Shown: piece after piece, positions 8,518-18,458 of the stretch
Position numbering within the stretch: the first letter of the stretch is position 1
How the letters are laid out: every line of letters starts with the position of its first letter
From: JBHJGP01 sp050331695
GTDB lineage: Bacteria; Pseudomonadota; Alphaproteobacteria; Geminicoccales; Geminicoccaceae
NCBI GenBank assembly: GCA_050331695.1
Contig: JBHJGP010000001.1
Span: 124,001-188,000 of the forward strand
DNA: 64,000 nt
Reading direction: 5' to 3'
Position numbers and translations under genes: made by a program
Notes under the pieces: generated by a model
What the model was told of the DNA's origin: nothing
The model's database searches: none
The model's input: only the letters and a program-made list of their open reading frames with translations

Positions 8518-9419
8518 AGAACCGGCGCCAGACGGGTCGCTTGACACCACCAGTCGGGCCTTGAGTTCCGGAGCAATCGCTCCGCCGCGTGACAGGCTTC
8601 ATCCGAGGCAAAAAGACCGAAACAGGTGGCGCCGCTGCCGGACATTCGCGAGATGACCGCACCGGTTTTCTCGAGCGAGGCGATAGCGTCGCCTACCTCG
8701 GGACAAAGCCGCGTCGCCGGCTCCGTGAGATCGTTTCTGCCGTCCAGCAGCCAGAGCGGCAGCCCCGTCTCGCCGTCGATCGTCGGATTGCGCCAGATTT
8801 CCGCCGGACCAAAGGCCGAACCGGCGGGAAGGTCGGCAGCGCGAAATACATCTGCCGTGGCCACCGCCACGCCTGGATTGAGCAGGAGGATCGCTGCGGC
8901 CGGTGTTTGGACCGGTGAGAGGCGCTCACCAATTCCCTGGAGGCGCTGGGGCGAGCTCTCAAGGCAGCAGAGGACGTCCGCCCCCAATGCCAGCGCCAGG
9001 TCCGAAAGCTGATCGGTGTTCAACTGAAGCCGCCAAAGCCGGCACAAGCCCCGAAGCGCGGCGGCCGCGTCGGCCGAGCCGCCGCCAATCCCCGAAGCAA
9101 TCGGCAGGTTCTTTGTCAGTCGCACCCTGGCCCGGGGCTGGATGCCGGCGAGGTGAGCCAGACGGTCGGCGGCTCCGGCGACGAGATTTTCACCGGCGGC
9201 CTCGAGGGCACTGGCGAAGGGTCCGTCGATCACAAGCGACCAGGACGCGGCCGGCTCGAAGGTCAGGACGTCGCCCAATTCGGTGAACGAGACGATGCTG
9301 TCCAACAGATGGTAGCCATCGTCACGGCGTCCGCGCAGATGGAGGTCGAGATTGAGCTTGGCCGGCGCGGCCTCGTGGATAACCGTCGCTCTGGCGTGAA
9401 GCGCTACCTCAGACGTCAT
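8514..9419 (-). CDS. ispE: 4-diphosphocytidyl-2-C-methyl-D-erythritol kinase
   Basis: IspE phosphorylates the 2-hydroxyl of CDP-methylerythritol in the MEP pathway for isoprenoid precursors. The product is a GHMP kinase of 301 residues with APAKLNLDLHL near the N-terminus, GYHLLDSI, the ATP-binding loop PIASGIGGGSADAAA, LGADV and the C-terminal SRMSGSGATCFGLF. I chose ATG 9419 (MTSEVAL), which overlaps the end of the upstream TPR gene by 11 bases; earlier in-frame starts add residues the family lacks. The gene is in a three-gene minus-strand operon, TPR protein-ispE-SAM hydrolase. Confidence 0.93.
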   Translation of the reverse strand: MTSEVALHARATVIHEAAPAKLNLDLHLRGRRDDGYHLLDSIVSFTELGDVLTFEPAASWSLVIDGPFASALEAAGENLVAGAADRLAHLAGIQPRARVRLTKNLPIASGIGGGSADAAAALRGLCRLWRLQLNTDQLSDLALALGADVLCCLESSPQRLQGIGERLSPVQTPAAAILLLNPGVAVATADVFRAADLPAGSAFGPAEIWRNPTIDGETGLPLWLLDGRNDLTEPATRLCPEVGDAIASLEKTGAVISRMSGSGATCFGLFASDEACHAAERLLRNSRPDWWCQATRLAPVL

Positions 9420-11202
9420 TCTGGGCGGGCAGGCCATCCGCGAGCTTGTCGCGCACGGCCGCTTCCACCTCCTCGTCCGGATCCATGGAAAGCGTCCGGC
9501 GCCATTGATAAATGGCCTCGCGGCGGCGGCCCACGCGCCAATAGGCATCACCCAGATGATCATTGATCACGGGATCACCCGGCTCCAACTCGACTGCGCG
9601 CTCCAATTGTTCCACGGCCTGCTCGAAACGGCCCAGACGGAAATAGGCCCAGCCCAAACTGTCGACGATGAAACCGTCCTCGGGCCGGAGTTCGACGGCC
9701 TTGATCAGCATCTGCTCGGCCCGCTCCAGATTGGTTCCCTGGTCGACCCAGCTGTAGCCCAGATAGTTGAGGACGAAAGGCTCGTCGGGGGACAGTGCCA
9801 GGGCTCTGAGCAGACTGGCCTCGGCCTGGCTCCACCGGTCGGTCCGCTCCTGGCTGATGCCGAGCGCATAGAACAGCCGCCAATGCCGGTTCTCGATCGG
9901 ACCGATCCGATCGATCGCCTCCCGATATCCCTCCGCCGCCTCGTCGAAGCGCTGCTCGCGCCGCATCAGATCGGCGAGTGCGATCACCGCATCGATCCGC
10001 TCGGGCCTCTCGTCGATCATTCGCTCGAGCGCCGAGCGGGCATCGTCGACGCGCTCCAAGCGAGCGAGGCTCTGGGCGCGGCGGATCCGTGCCTCCCAGC
10101 GAAGGGGCGAGTCTTCCGAGACGTTGTCGTATGCCTCGATCGCGGCCCGCTCGCTGCCGGCCCGGGCCATGGTGTCGCCGAGGCCAAGCCACGCCGCGTC
10201 GTAATCCGGGTCCACGTAGAGCGCGTAGCGGGTGTAGAGAATGGGTTGGTCGCCGGGCCGCTGCTGCTCCAGGATCTCGGCGATCCCGAGCAAGGTGTCG
10301 GCGATGCCGCGGGTCGGGTTGGCGACCAGAGGATCGGGGATCTGCCCCTGCTCAATGGTCGCAAGCGCCTGTTCGATCAGGAGCGACTGATCATTTTGGG
10401 CATAGGCCTGTTCGAGCTTGGTTCTAGCCGTATCGAGCTCACCGGCACGGGCGCGAATCCGAGCGAGGCCCACTGCGACTCGCTCCGGTTCCGGGCGATC
10501 GCCGGTGATCCAACGCTCGACCAGTTGCAAACCACCAGCCGGATCATCGGCCACGTCCCGCATCAACGCGCCCTGATAGGCGGCGATCGTGGCCAGAGGG
10601 GAATCGTCGCTTAGACCCAGCTCGTCGGTACCGTTCGCCCCCTCCTGGGTGACCAGCCAGGCGCGGATCATCGGCACCACCAAACCCGGAAGCGAGCGCT
10701 GGTCGATCGCCGCCAGTTCCGCGGACGCGTCCTCGCCTTCGGTGATGGCGTGAAGCGCCAGGAAAAGTTGCGCCTCGTTGGCATCGGTCGATCCAGCCGT
10801 GATCTCTCGCGCCTGCACCAGCGCATCCTCGTAGAGACCACCGGCGATATCGAGGAAGAACACCTCGCGCCGCAGTTCGGCATTGTCAGGATCGGCTTCG
10901 AGAGCCTGGGCGAACGTCTCAGCCGCCTCGGCATAAAGCCCCTGATTGAGGGCGTGGCGGCCAGCTAGATAGGCTCCTGCGGGCGTGTCCCTGGGAGCAC
11001 TTCGGAAGCTCGGTGTCTGCGGCGCCTGACCAGCGCAACTCGTCGCTAACAGTAGCGCCATCGCGGCGGTCGCCCAGACCCGCCGGACCGATTTCGCGCC
11101 GGCGGTTCTCGTAATCTGCGTGTCTGAATGATCCAAAGTTCGGGTGATCCCCCTTGACGCTCGTGGCGGCGCGCGCCTAAAAATCGCGCTCTCACGATCC
11201 AT
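9409..11202 (-). CDS. TPR-repeat protein, probable exported lipoprotein
   Basis: The 597-residue product is largely made of tetratricopeptide repeats: LAGRHALNQGLYAEAAETF near the N-terminus and a clear series toward the C-terminus (LSPDEPFVLNYLGYSW, ELRPEDGFIVDSLGW, ELEPGDPVINDHLGDAYWR). A hydrophobic stretch ending LLLATSCAG around residue 56 resembles a lipoprotein signal with Cys, but it is preceded by an unusually long N-terminal extension, so the true start may lie later. ATG 11202 is used here; a TTG 36 bases upstream is less likely. Such proteins are commonly found next to ispE in alphaproteobacteria; a scaffold role is inferred only. Confidence 0.8.
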   Translation of the reverse strand: MDRESAIFRRAPPRASRGITRTLDHSDTQITRTAGAKSVRRVWATAAMALLLATSCAGQAPQTPSFRSAPRDTPAGAYLAGRHALNQGLYAEAAETFAQALEADPDNAELRREVFFLDIAGGLYEDALVQAREITAGSTDANEAQLFLALHAITEGEDASAELAAIDQRSLPGLVVPMIRAWLVTQEGANGTDELGLSDDSPLATIAAYQGALMRDVADDPAGGLQLVERWITGDRPEPERVAVGLARIRARAGELDTARTKLEQAYAQNDQSLLIEQALATIEQGQIPDPLVANPTRGIADTLLGIAEILEQQRPGDQPILYTRYALYVDPDYDAAWLGLGDTMARAGSERAAIEAYDNVSEDSPLRWEARIRRAQSLARLERVDDARSALERMIDERPERIDAVIALADLMRREQRFDEAAEGYREAIDRIGPIENRHWRLFYALGISQERTDRWSQAEASLLRALALSPDEPFVLNYLGYSWVDQGTNLERAEQMLIKAVELRPEDGFIVDSLGWAYFRLGRFEQAVEQLERAVELEPGDPVINDHLGDAYWRVGRRREAIYQWRRTLSMDPDEEVEAAVRDKLADGLPAQNDV

Positions 11203-11243
11203 GTCAGCTAGTCTACCGAGGCGCGAGCCAGGAGCCAAACCCT

Positions 11244-11447
11244 ATGCTCAAAACGTCACAGAGCAAGAATGATCCGACCGCGCGCGGTCCCGCTCAGCAG
11301 GACAAGACGTACAACGGCAAAAAGGTCAAGCCGGCACTCTATGTCGGCACCGCGGTCGGACATGGCCGCTACATAGCCGCGCAGGATGAGGGCGGCAAGC
11401 TGGTCTACGGCGACAATGGGCGGCCGGTGCCCTACCGCGACATCTAG
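11244..11447 (+). CDS. Small conserved-looking hypothetical protein (67 aa)
   Basis: An AGGAG Shine-Dalgarno lies 9 bases before the ATG, and the gene is divergent from the TPR gene with only 41 bp between starts. The N-terminal third is polar and probably disordered; the rest (KKVKPALYVGTAVGHGRYIA, then DEGGKLVYGDNGRPVPYRDI) has the look of a compact beta-rich fold. I do not recognise a named family. Confidence 0.6.
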   Translation: MLKTSQSKNDPTARGPAQQDKTYNGKKVKPALYVGTAVGHGRYIAAQDEGGKLVYGDNGRPVPYRDI

Positions 11448-11487
11448 CGGCTCTCGGCTCCGCTTCGAGGGCGTGTTTCCAGTGGCG

Positions 11488-12333
11488 ATGCTGGAGAGGA
11501 ACGATCCCGTCAGAGCGGCGGCGGCCTGGCTCTCTTGGTATCAAGATTGCGGTGTCGACGAAGGCCTCGTCGATAAACCCTTTGGACAGCTTGGCTTTCG
11601 GGATCAGGCTCGATCGGGCGGCTCGGCGCCATTGACGGCGGGTGCGGCTCCTGAGCGTTCGCAAATGCCTCCGGCAAGGTCCAATCGGGCGGTGCCGATG
11701 GCCGATCTCATTGAGCAGGCCGGAGGCGCCGGTTCTGATCAGGATGCCCGGGCGCTGGCCGTATCTTGTCGAAGCGTCGCCGAGTTGCGGGAAGCATTGG
11801 TTTCTTTCGAGGGGTGCGCGCTGAAAAAAACGGCGATGAACCTCTGTTTTGGTGACGGAAACCCTGACGCCAATGTGATGTTCATCGGCGAGGCGCCGGG
11901 CTCCGAGGAGGATCGCCAGGGCGTGCCATTCGTCGGGCCCAGCGGCAGACTGCTGGACCGGATGCTCGACGCCGCCGGTATGCCTCGGAGCAGCATTTTC
12001 ATCACCAATGTCGTCTTCTGGCGGCCGCCGGGCAATCGTAGCCCGACCGCCGACGAACTGGCTGTCTGCCAGCCCTTTATCGACCGTCTGATCACCTTGG
12101 TTGCACCCCGCATCCTGGTCGCGGTCGGCGGCATCGCCGCCCGCGCGGTCTTGGGCGTGAATGAGGGTGTAACCCGCCTCCGGGGCCGGCGGTTCGTCCA
12201 TCGCGGCGAAGATCAGCTCGAACGGCCGGCGACGGTCATGTTTCATCCCGCCTACCTGTTGCGGCAGCCGCTCCATAAAGGTTTGGCCTGGCGCGATCTT
12301 TTGCAGATCAGATCCTGGCTCGACGATGGCTGA
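11488..12333 (+). CDS. Family 4-type uracil-DNA glycosylase
   Basis: The 281-residue product carries the family 4 core: VMFIGEAPGSEEDRQGVPFVG with the catalytic region, SGRLLDRML, TNVVFWRPPGNRSP and HPAYLLRQP near the C-terminus, the DNA-intercalation motif. It removes uracil from DNA. The N-terminal WLSWYQDCGVDE segment is typical of alphaproteobacterial members. Family 4 enzymes usually hold a 4Fe-4S cluster through a CxxC pair ahead of the GEAPG block; here that region reads FEGCALKKTA, with only one of the pair, though other cysteines are nearby. ATG 11488 is a tentative start; GTG codons lie shortly before it. Confidence 0.88.
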   Translation: MLERNDPVRAAAAWLSWYQDCGVDEGLVDKPFGQLGFRDQARSGGSAPLTAGAAPERSQMPPARSNRAVPMADLIEQAGGAGSDQDARALAVSCRSVAELREALVSFEGCALKKTAMNLCFGDGNPDANVMFIGEAPGSEEDRQGVPFVGPSGRLLDRMLDAAGMPRSSIFITNVVFWRPPGNRSPTADELAVCQPFIDRLITLVAPRILVAVGGIAARAVLGVNEGVTRLRGRRFVHRGEDQLERPATVMFHPAYLLRQPLHKGLAWRDLLQIRSWLDDG

Positions 12334-12369
12334 GCCCCGGCCATTTCCCTGTTTCGTCTGCAATCGCTG

Positions 12370-14199
12370 ATGGTTCGCTGCTCCAGCCTTAAGCCGTTCC
12401 GCCTGATCGCGGCTGGTCTCGTCTGGACAGTGGGCGCTCTGCTCGGACCGGCGACGGCCAACGAGACGCCTGGCGCCGGCGAGGAAGATCCGGCCGCCGT
12501 GGCCGATCTTCCGCTGTTGGAAGCGCCGGACATCCTTTCCGCCGCGGATGCCGCTATCTACCAGCGGGTGTTTCGTCTCCAGGAGGATGGCAATTGGGGG
12601 GAGGCAGACATCGCCGTCGCGGCGCTGGATGACCGGCTCCTGATGGGGCATGTGCTGCGGCAACGCTACCTCCATCCCTCGGCCTACCGATCCGAGTTCG
12701 AGGAGCTGGTCGGCTGGCTCGCCACCTATGACGATCATCCGGGCGCTCTCCGCATTTTTCGCCTGGCTGAGAAGAGACGGCCCGCTGATGCCGCCTTGCC
12801 GCCGCAACCCGATGGCCGGGTTCTGTTGGGCTCAGGCCAGGAACTGGCGCACGAGTCAGCCAAATCGCAATTGGTCAGCGCCCTACGCGAAGCGCCCGCG
12901 GAAATCAGCGCCATTTATGGGCAAGTAAAAGACTTCCTGGCGGAGGGCCGGCCCCTGGAGGCTGCGGCGGTCTTGCCGCAGGAGGATGTCGATAATCCGC
13001 TGTCCCGTCTGGTCCTTGACGCCGCCGCCGCGCGTTTGGCGCGCTATCGGATTTTTTCGGGCGAGATCGAAGCCGCCCGTGTCGTCGCCGATGCCGCCGT
13101 CGAGCGCAGCGCCAGCACCTTCCCGTCGATCCGCTGGGAAGCCGGCCTCGCCGCCTGGCACGATGGCGACTACCTGGCGGCGGCCGATCACTGGACCGAG
13201 CTCGCCAACAGCGACGAGGCCGTTGCCAACGACATCGCTCGCGCGGCCTTCTGGGCGGCCCGGGCGCACTTGCGAAACGGTCGGTCCGAGGTCGTCGGCT
13301 CGCTGTTCCGCCAGGCGGTCGAGCATGGAACCACCTTTTACGCGCTACTCGCCCGCCAGATGGTCGGCGACGATCTGGACTTCTCCTGGGAGAGCGTGCT
13401 TTTGACCGAGCGCGACGCGATGGAGGTCAGCGACCTCGAAGGCGCGCGCCGGGCGATCGCGCTGACACAGGTCGGACAACGCTCGCTCGCGGAACAGGAA
13501 TTGCGCAAGCTCGGTGCCGAGAGCTCCGCCGACCGCCTGGTGAAGCTGATCGGTCTCGCGCGTTTGTGCGGTCTTCCGGCCGTGGAAATGCGGCTGGCGC
13601 AACATCTGGCGATGATCCAAGACGATCCGTACTTCCCCGCGCTGTACCCGTTGCCCGACTGGTCGCCGGAGGAAACGGACAAGGCGATGATCGATCAGGC
13701 GCTGATCTTCGCCGTCGTGCGGGCGGAAAGCGGTTTCGATCAGAACGCGGTTAGCCCCGCCGGCGCTGCCGGCCCGATGCAGCTGATGCCGACGGCGGTG
13801 GAAGCCGCGATAGGGGCGAAGCCTAAACTGAGCGACGTCGCCGGTCGCTACCAGAATGATCCGGCGGTCAATCTGAGCCTCGGCAACGCTTATCTGCAAT
13901 TGCTCCTGTCACTGCCAGAGGTCGACGGAGAATTAATCAAGATGCTCACGGCCTACAATTTGGGGCCGACGCGCATTCGGACGATGATGGAGAAGGCCAA
14001 GACCTGGGACCCCATTTTGTTCATCGAAACCATTCCTTACGAGGAAACCAGGCGCTACACCAAAAAAGTGCTGGCCAATCTTTGGATGTATCGGAGCCGG
14101 CTCGGCGAGCCCATATCGTCTCTCAAGGCGCTGGGTGCCTACGAGTGGCCGCTCTACACCCATCCTAGCCGACGGGTTGAAGCACGTGCCGGGCATTGA
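12370..14199 (+). CDS. slt: Soluble lytic murein transglycosylase
   Basis: The 609-residue protein starts with a signal peptide (about residues 1-31, ending GPATANE), has a long alpha-helical superhelix region, and ends with a catalytic SLT domain. That domain shows VVRAESGFDQNAVSPAGAAG (Glu as the catalytic acid) followed by MQLMPTAVEAA and later LTAYNLGPTR and YVKKVLANLW-like sequence, the usual order in Slt70-type enzymes. They cleave the MurNAc-GlcNAc bond in the periplasm, producing 1,6-anhydro sugars. It begins 36 bp after the glycosylase gene and its end overlaps moaB by 14 bp. Confidence 0.9.
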   Translation: MVRCSSLKPFRLIAAGLVWTVGALLGPATANETPGAGEEDPAAVADLPLLEAPDILSAADAAIYQRVFRLQEDGNWGEADIAVAALDDRLLMGHVLRQRYLHPSAYRSEFEELVGWLATYDDHPGALRIFRLAEKRRPADAALPPQPDGRVLLGSGQELAHESAKSQLVSALREAPAEISAIYGQVKDFLAEGRPLEAAAVLPQEDVDNPLSRLVLDAAAARLARYRIFSGEIEAARVVADAAVERSASTFPSIRWEAGLAAWHDGDYLAAADHWTELANSDEAVANDIARAAFWAARAHLRNGRSEVVGSLFRQAVEHGTTFYALLARQMVGDDLDFSWESVLLTERDAMEVSDLEGARRAIALTQVGQRSLAEQELRKLGAESSADRLVKLIGLARLCGLPAVEMRLAQHLAMIQDDPYFPALYPLPDWSPEETDKAMIDQALIFAVVRAESGFDQNAVSPAGAAGPMQLMPTAVEAAIGAKPKLSDVAGRYQNDPAVNLSLGNAYLQLLLSLPEVDGELIKMLTAYNLGPTRIRTMMEKAKTWDPILFIETIPYEETRRYTKKVLANLWMYRSRLGEPISSLKALGAYEWPLYTHPSRRVEARAGH

Positions 14200-14731
14200 C
14201 GAGGCGATCCCTTTCAAGCCGCTTAACATCGCCGTTCTCACGGTGTCCGACAGCCGTGACGCCAGTTCCGATCGCTCCGGTGATCTTTTGGTGGCGCGGC
14301 TCGAGGATGCCGGCCACAAGCTCGCCGACCGGGCGCTTCTGCCGGACGAGCCCGACCAGATCGAGCGGCAGTTCCGATCCTGGATCGATCGGCCGGAGAT
14401 CGATGTGGTCGTTTCGACAGGAGGCACCGGGGTCACCGGCCGTGACATTACGCCGGAGGCCCTGGCCAGGGTCATCGAAAAAGAGATCCCCGGCTTCGGC
14501 GAGCTTTTCCGCATGATCAGCTTTCAGAAAATCGGTACCTCGGCCCTTCAATCGCGGGCAACCGCAGGCGTCGCCAAGGGCACCTACCTCTTCGTGCTGC
14601 CCGGCTCAACCGGCGCCTGCAAGGACGGGTGGGACGACATCCTTCGCTTTCAGCTGGATATCCGCCACAAGCCCTGCAACTTCGCGGAGCTAATCCCGCG
14701 CTTGCGCGAGCACGAGCCCGGCGAGGCCTGA
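14186..14731 (+). CDS. moaB: Molybdenum cofactor biosynthesis protein B
   Basis: The 181-residue product has the MoaB/Mog signature: LNIAVLTVSDSRDASSDRSG at the N-terminus, VVSTGGTGVTGRDITPEAL for cofactor binding, and the C-terminal LPGSTGACKDGWDDIL. MoaB/Mog proteins adenylylate molybdopterin before molybdenum insertion. I placed the start at GTG 14186 because the protein then begins PGIDEAIPFKPL like its relatives; it overlaps the transglycosylase end by 14 bp. Its position immediately upstream of the molybdenum-containing coxGSLM operon may be functional, since CoxL needs this cofactor. Confidence 0.92.
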   Translation: MPGIDEAIPFKPLNIAVLTVSDSRDASSDRSGDLLVARLEDAGHKLADRALLPDEPDQIERQFRSWIDRPEIDVVVSTGGTGVTGRDITPEALARVIEKEIPGFGELFRMISFQKIGTSALQSRATAGVAKGTYLFVLPGSTGACKDGWDDILRFQLDIRHKPCNFAELIPRLREHEPGEA

Positions 14732-14846
14732 TCCAGGCTTTGTTTGGGCTTTAGTCGGCAAGCAAGCTCAAAGGCTTGGCGAAGCGGCACTTTCCATGCA
14801 TTACAACCCCGAAAGCTTAGCAAGTAGAACTGTGGGGGGACGCTGA

Positions 14847-15545
14847 ATGGACCTGACCGGCGAATATCGGATCCCGGCTTCAAGAGATATCGTCTGGCGG
14901 GCGCTGAACGATCCCGAGATCCTGAAGGCATCCATACCGGGCTGCGAGGAACTGGAGAAAGTGTCGGACACCGAGCTCAACGCGAAGGTGACCGCCAAGG
15001 TCGGGCCGGTCAAATCGAACTTCGACGGCCAGGTCAGGCTGGAGGATCTGAACCCACCCGAGAGCTATCGCATCGTCGGCCAGGGCAAGGGTGGTGCTGC
15101 CGGCTTCGCCAAGGGCGGCGCCCAGGTCAATCTGTCCGAGGAGGGCGATGAAACCGTGCTTCGCTACGAGGCGCAGGCCGATGTCGGCGGCAAGCTTGCC
15201 CAGATCGGCTCGCGGGTGGTCAAGAGCTTCGCCAAATCCCAGGCCGACAAGTTCTTCAGCAATTTCGTCGCTGAGGTCTCGGCCCGCCAGGGCGGAACGG
15301 CGCCGGCCGCTCCGTCAGAGCCCGAGCGCGCGGCACCGGCCGCGGCACCTGGGACCGCGCCGGAGCCCGTCGCCGCCGATGCCGCCGGCCAACGTCCCGC
15401 CCCGGCCCGGCCGGAAGAGCCGCGACCGACACAGCCATCCCAAGCACCTGAGACAAAGGGTTCCACCTGGAACAAGCCAGCAATTTGGATCGGCGTTGCG
15501 GTGGTCGTGCTAATTCTGCTGTACCAATTACTCGGAACGGAATGA
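14847..15545 (+). CDS. coxG: CoxG-like SRPBCC protein
   Basis: The N-terminal ~150 residues (MDLTGEYRIPASRDIVWRALNDPEILKASIPGC, shown in family CoxG as the start of an SRPBCC/Bet v1 domain) are followed by a Pro/Ala-rich linker of roughly 55 residues and a single C-terminal transmembrane helix (IWIGVAVVVLILLYQLLG). CoxG in known carboxydotrophs anchors CO dehydrogenase to the membrane; that role is assumed here from family and context. It is the first gene of the cox operon, 115 bp after moaB and 51 bp before coxS. Confidence 0.88.
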   Translation: MDLTGEYRIPASRDIVWRALNDPEILKASIPGCEELEKVSDTELNAKVTAKVGPVKSNFDGQVRLEDLNPPESYRIVGQGKGGAAGFAKGGAQVNLSEEGDETVLRYEAQADVGGKLAQIGSRVVKSFAKSQADKFFSNFVAEVSARQGGTAPAAPSEPERAAPAAAPGTAPEPVAADAAGQRPAPARPEEPRPTQPSQAPETKGSTWNKPAIWIGVAVVVLILLYQLLGTE

Positions 15546-15596
15546 CGTGCGGCTTCAGGCGGCCGCGTTTGGCGTAAAATAAGGGAGAGCACAAAG

Positions 15597-16061
<465 letters not shown>

Positions 16062-16073
16062 GGGGCGAGACAG

Positions 16074-18443
16074 ATGAGCGATAAAGGCATTGGGGCCCGC
16101 GTGACGCGGACCGAGGATCACCGTTTCATCACCGGCAAGGGCCGATACACCGACGACATCAATGTCGCCAACCAGGCTTACGCCTACTTCATCCGCTCGC
16201 CGCTGGCCCACGCCCGGGTCAATCGGGTCGATACCAGCGCTGCCGCAGGCATGCCGGGGGTGATCGGCATTCTGACCGGCGCGGACGTGGCCGCCGACGG
16301 GCTCGGTGGTCTGATCTGCGGCTGGATGGTGAAGTCCCGTGACGGTTCGGACATGAAGGCTGGCCCCCACCCGATGCTGGCCAATGAGAAGGCGCGCTAT
16401 GTCGGCGACCATGTGGCTGTCGTCGTCGCCGATACGTTCGAGCATGCGCGCGACGCGGCTGAAGCGGTCGAGGTCGATTATGACGAGTTGCCGGCGGTGA
16501 TCGCGACCGACAGGGCGCGGGACGAGGGCACGGCGCTGGTTCATGACGATATCGCGCGGAACACGGTTTATGAGTGGGAGCTGGGCGACCTGGCGGCGAC
16601 CGACGCGGCGATCGCCAACGCCGCTCATGTCACCAAGATCGATCTGGTCAACAATCGCCTGGTGCCGAACGCCATGGAGCCGCGGGCCGCGATCGGCCAG
16701 TACGAGGTGGCAGGTGACAAGTTCACGCTCTACACCACCAGCCAAAACCCGCACGTGGCGCGGTTGGTGATCTCCGCTTTCGTCGGCATCGCGCCGGAGC
16801 ACAAGCTGCGCGTGGTGGCGCCGGACGTCGGCGGCGGCTTCGGCTCGAAGGTTTTTATCTATGCCGAGGAGTGCGTCTGCCTGTGGGCCTCTAAGAAGCT
16901 GGGCGTGCCGGTCAAATGGACGGCAGGTCGTGACGAAAGCTTCTTGTCGGACGCCCACGGCCGGGACCACGTCACCCACGCCGAACTGGCGATGGACGCG
17001 GACGGCCGGTTCACGGGTCTCAAGGTCCACACAACCGCCAACATGGGCGCCTATCTCTCGACCTTCGCCTCCAGCGTGCCGACCTATCTCTACGCGACAC
17101 TGTTGGCCGGTCAGTACAAGACGCCCGCGATCTACTGCGCGGTCGACGCGGTCTACACCAACACCTCGCCGGTCGACGCCTACCGCGGTGCCGGGCGGCC
17201 GGAAGCCACATACCTCATCGAGACCCTCGTCGAGGAGGCGGCGAAAGAGCTGGGCAAGGATCCGGCCGAACTCCGTCGGCTCAACTTCATACGGCCGGAG
17301 GATTTCCCCTACCAGACACCCGTGGCGCTCCAATACGACACGGGCAATTATGAGGCGACCTTGGACGCCGCCCTCGAGCTCGCCGACTATAGAGGCTTCC
17401 AGCAGCGGCGCTCCCAATCCGAAGCCAACGGCAAGAAGCGGGGCATCGGCTTCTCCTGCTATATCGAGGCCTGCGGCATCGCGCCTTCGGCCGTGGTCGG
17501 TTCCCTCGGTGCCGGCGTCGGCCTGTGGGAGGCGGGCAAGCTTCGCTTCACCCATACCGGCAAGCTCCAGGCCTTCACCGGCTCCCATAGCCACGGCCAG
17601 AGCCACGAGACGACCTTCGCCCAGGTGCTGTCAGACAAGCTCGGCATTCCGTTCGAGGATGTGGAGATCATCCATGGCGACACCGATCAGCCCCCCGTCG
17701 GCATGGGCACCTACGGCTCGCGTTCCTTGGCCGTGGGTGGTTCGGCCCTGGTGAAAGCCGCGGACAAGATCATCGAGAAGGGCAAGAAGATCGCTGCTCA
17801 CCTTCTCGAGGCATCAGAGGGCGACATCGAGTTCGATGCCGGCTCGTTCAAGGTCCGGGGCACCGACAAGGCGAAGTCCATCGGCGAGGTCGTGTTCGCC
17901 GCCTACGTGCCCCACAACTATCCCGAAGGGGTCGAGCCGGGCATGGAAGAAAGCGCCTTCTATGATCCCGCCAACTTCACCTATCCGGCCGGCACCTATA
18001 TCTGCGAGGTCGAGATCGATCCCGATACCGGCGTTGTCGATATCCAGAAATTCACGGCGGTGGATGATTTCGGCAAGGTCATCAACCCGATGATCGTAGA
18101 GGGCCAGGTCCATGGCGGGCTGGCCCAGGGTATCGGTCAGGCGCTGGTCGAGGATTGCGTCTACGACAAGGAAAGCGGCCAGCTCGTCTCCGGCTCCTAC
18201 ATGGATTACTGCATGCCGCGGGCCGACGACCTGCCGAACTTCGAGGTGGCGACCACGGAAACCGCCTGCACCCACAATCCGCTGGGCGGGAAGGGCTGGG
18301 GCGAGGCCGGAGCTATCGGCTCGCCGCCGGCCTTGATGAACGCCATCGCGGATGCCATCGGAACCCGGATCTCGATGCCGGCGACCCCCCAAAAAGTGTG
18401 GCAGGCGCTCCAGCAGAGCTCCGCTCGTGCCGCCGCCGAATAG
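16074..18443 (+). CDS. coxL: Carbon monoxide dehydrogenase large subunit, form II (molybdopterin)
   Basis: The 789-residue molybdopterin subunit begins in the usual RVTRTEDHRFITGKGRYTDD form and contains VGGGFGSK and GEAGAIGSPPA cofactor-binding motifs. The active-site loop reads AYRGAGR (17178-17198), the form II signature, rather than the AYRCSFR of form I, which provides the Cys ligand for copper. Form II enzymes occur widely and their CO-oxidising ability is disputed. Length is normal for form II. No coxDEF maturation genes lie nearby. Gene order is G-S-L-M. Confidence 0.93.
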   Translation: MSDKGIGARVTRTEDHRFITGKGRYTDDINVANQAYAYFIRSPLAHARVNRVDTSAAAGMPGVIGILTGADVAADGLGGLICGWMVKSRDGSDMKAGPHPMLANEKARYVGDHVAVVVADTFEHARDAAEAVEVDYDELPAVIATDRARDEGTALVHDDIARNTVYEWELGDLAATDAAIANAAHVTKIDLVNNRLVPNAMEPRAAIGQYEVAGDKFTLYTTSQNPHVARLVISAFVGIAPEHKLRVVAPDVGGGFGSKVFIYAEECVCLWASKKLGVPVKWTAGRDESFLSDAHGRDHVTHAELAMDADGRFTGLKVHTTANMGAYLSTFASSVPTYLYATLLAGQYKTPAIYCAVDAVYTNTSPVDAYRGAGRPEATYLIETLVEEAAKELGKDPAELRRLNFIRPEDFPYQTPVALQYDTGNYEATLDAALELADYRGFQQRRSQSEANGKKRGIGFSCYIEACGIAPSAVVGSLGAGVGLWEAGKLRFTHTGKLQAFTGSHSHGQSHETTFAQVLSDKLGIPFEDVEIIHGDTDQPPVGMGTYGSRSLAVGGSALVKAADKIIEKGKKIAAHLLEASEGDIEFDAGSFKVRGTDKAKSIGEVVFAAYVPHNYPEGVEPGMEESAFYDPANFTYPAGTYICEVEIDPDTGVVDIQKFTAVDDFGKVINPMIVEGQVHGGLAQGIGQALVEDCVYDKESGQLVSGSYMDYCMPRADDLPNFEVATTETACTHNPLGGKGWGEAGAIGSPPALMNAIADAIGTRISMPATPQKVWQALQQSSARAAAE

Positions 18444-18458
18444 AACAGGGAGAGCTTC

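Noticed and set aside
11326..12807. 493-residue minus-strand frame
   Set aside because: It overlaps the small protein, uracil-DNA glycosylase and transglycosylase genes on the other strand; no motif supports it.
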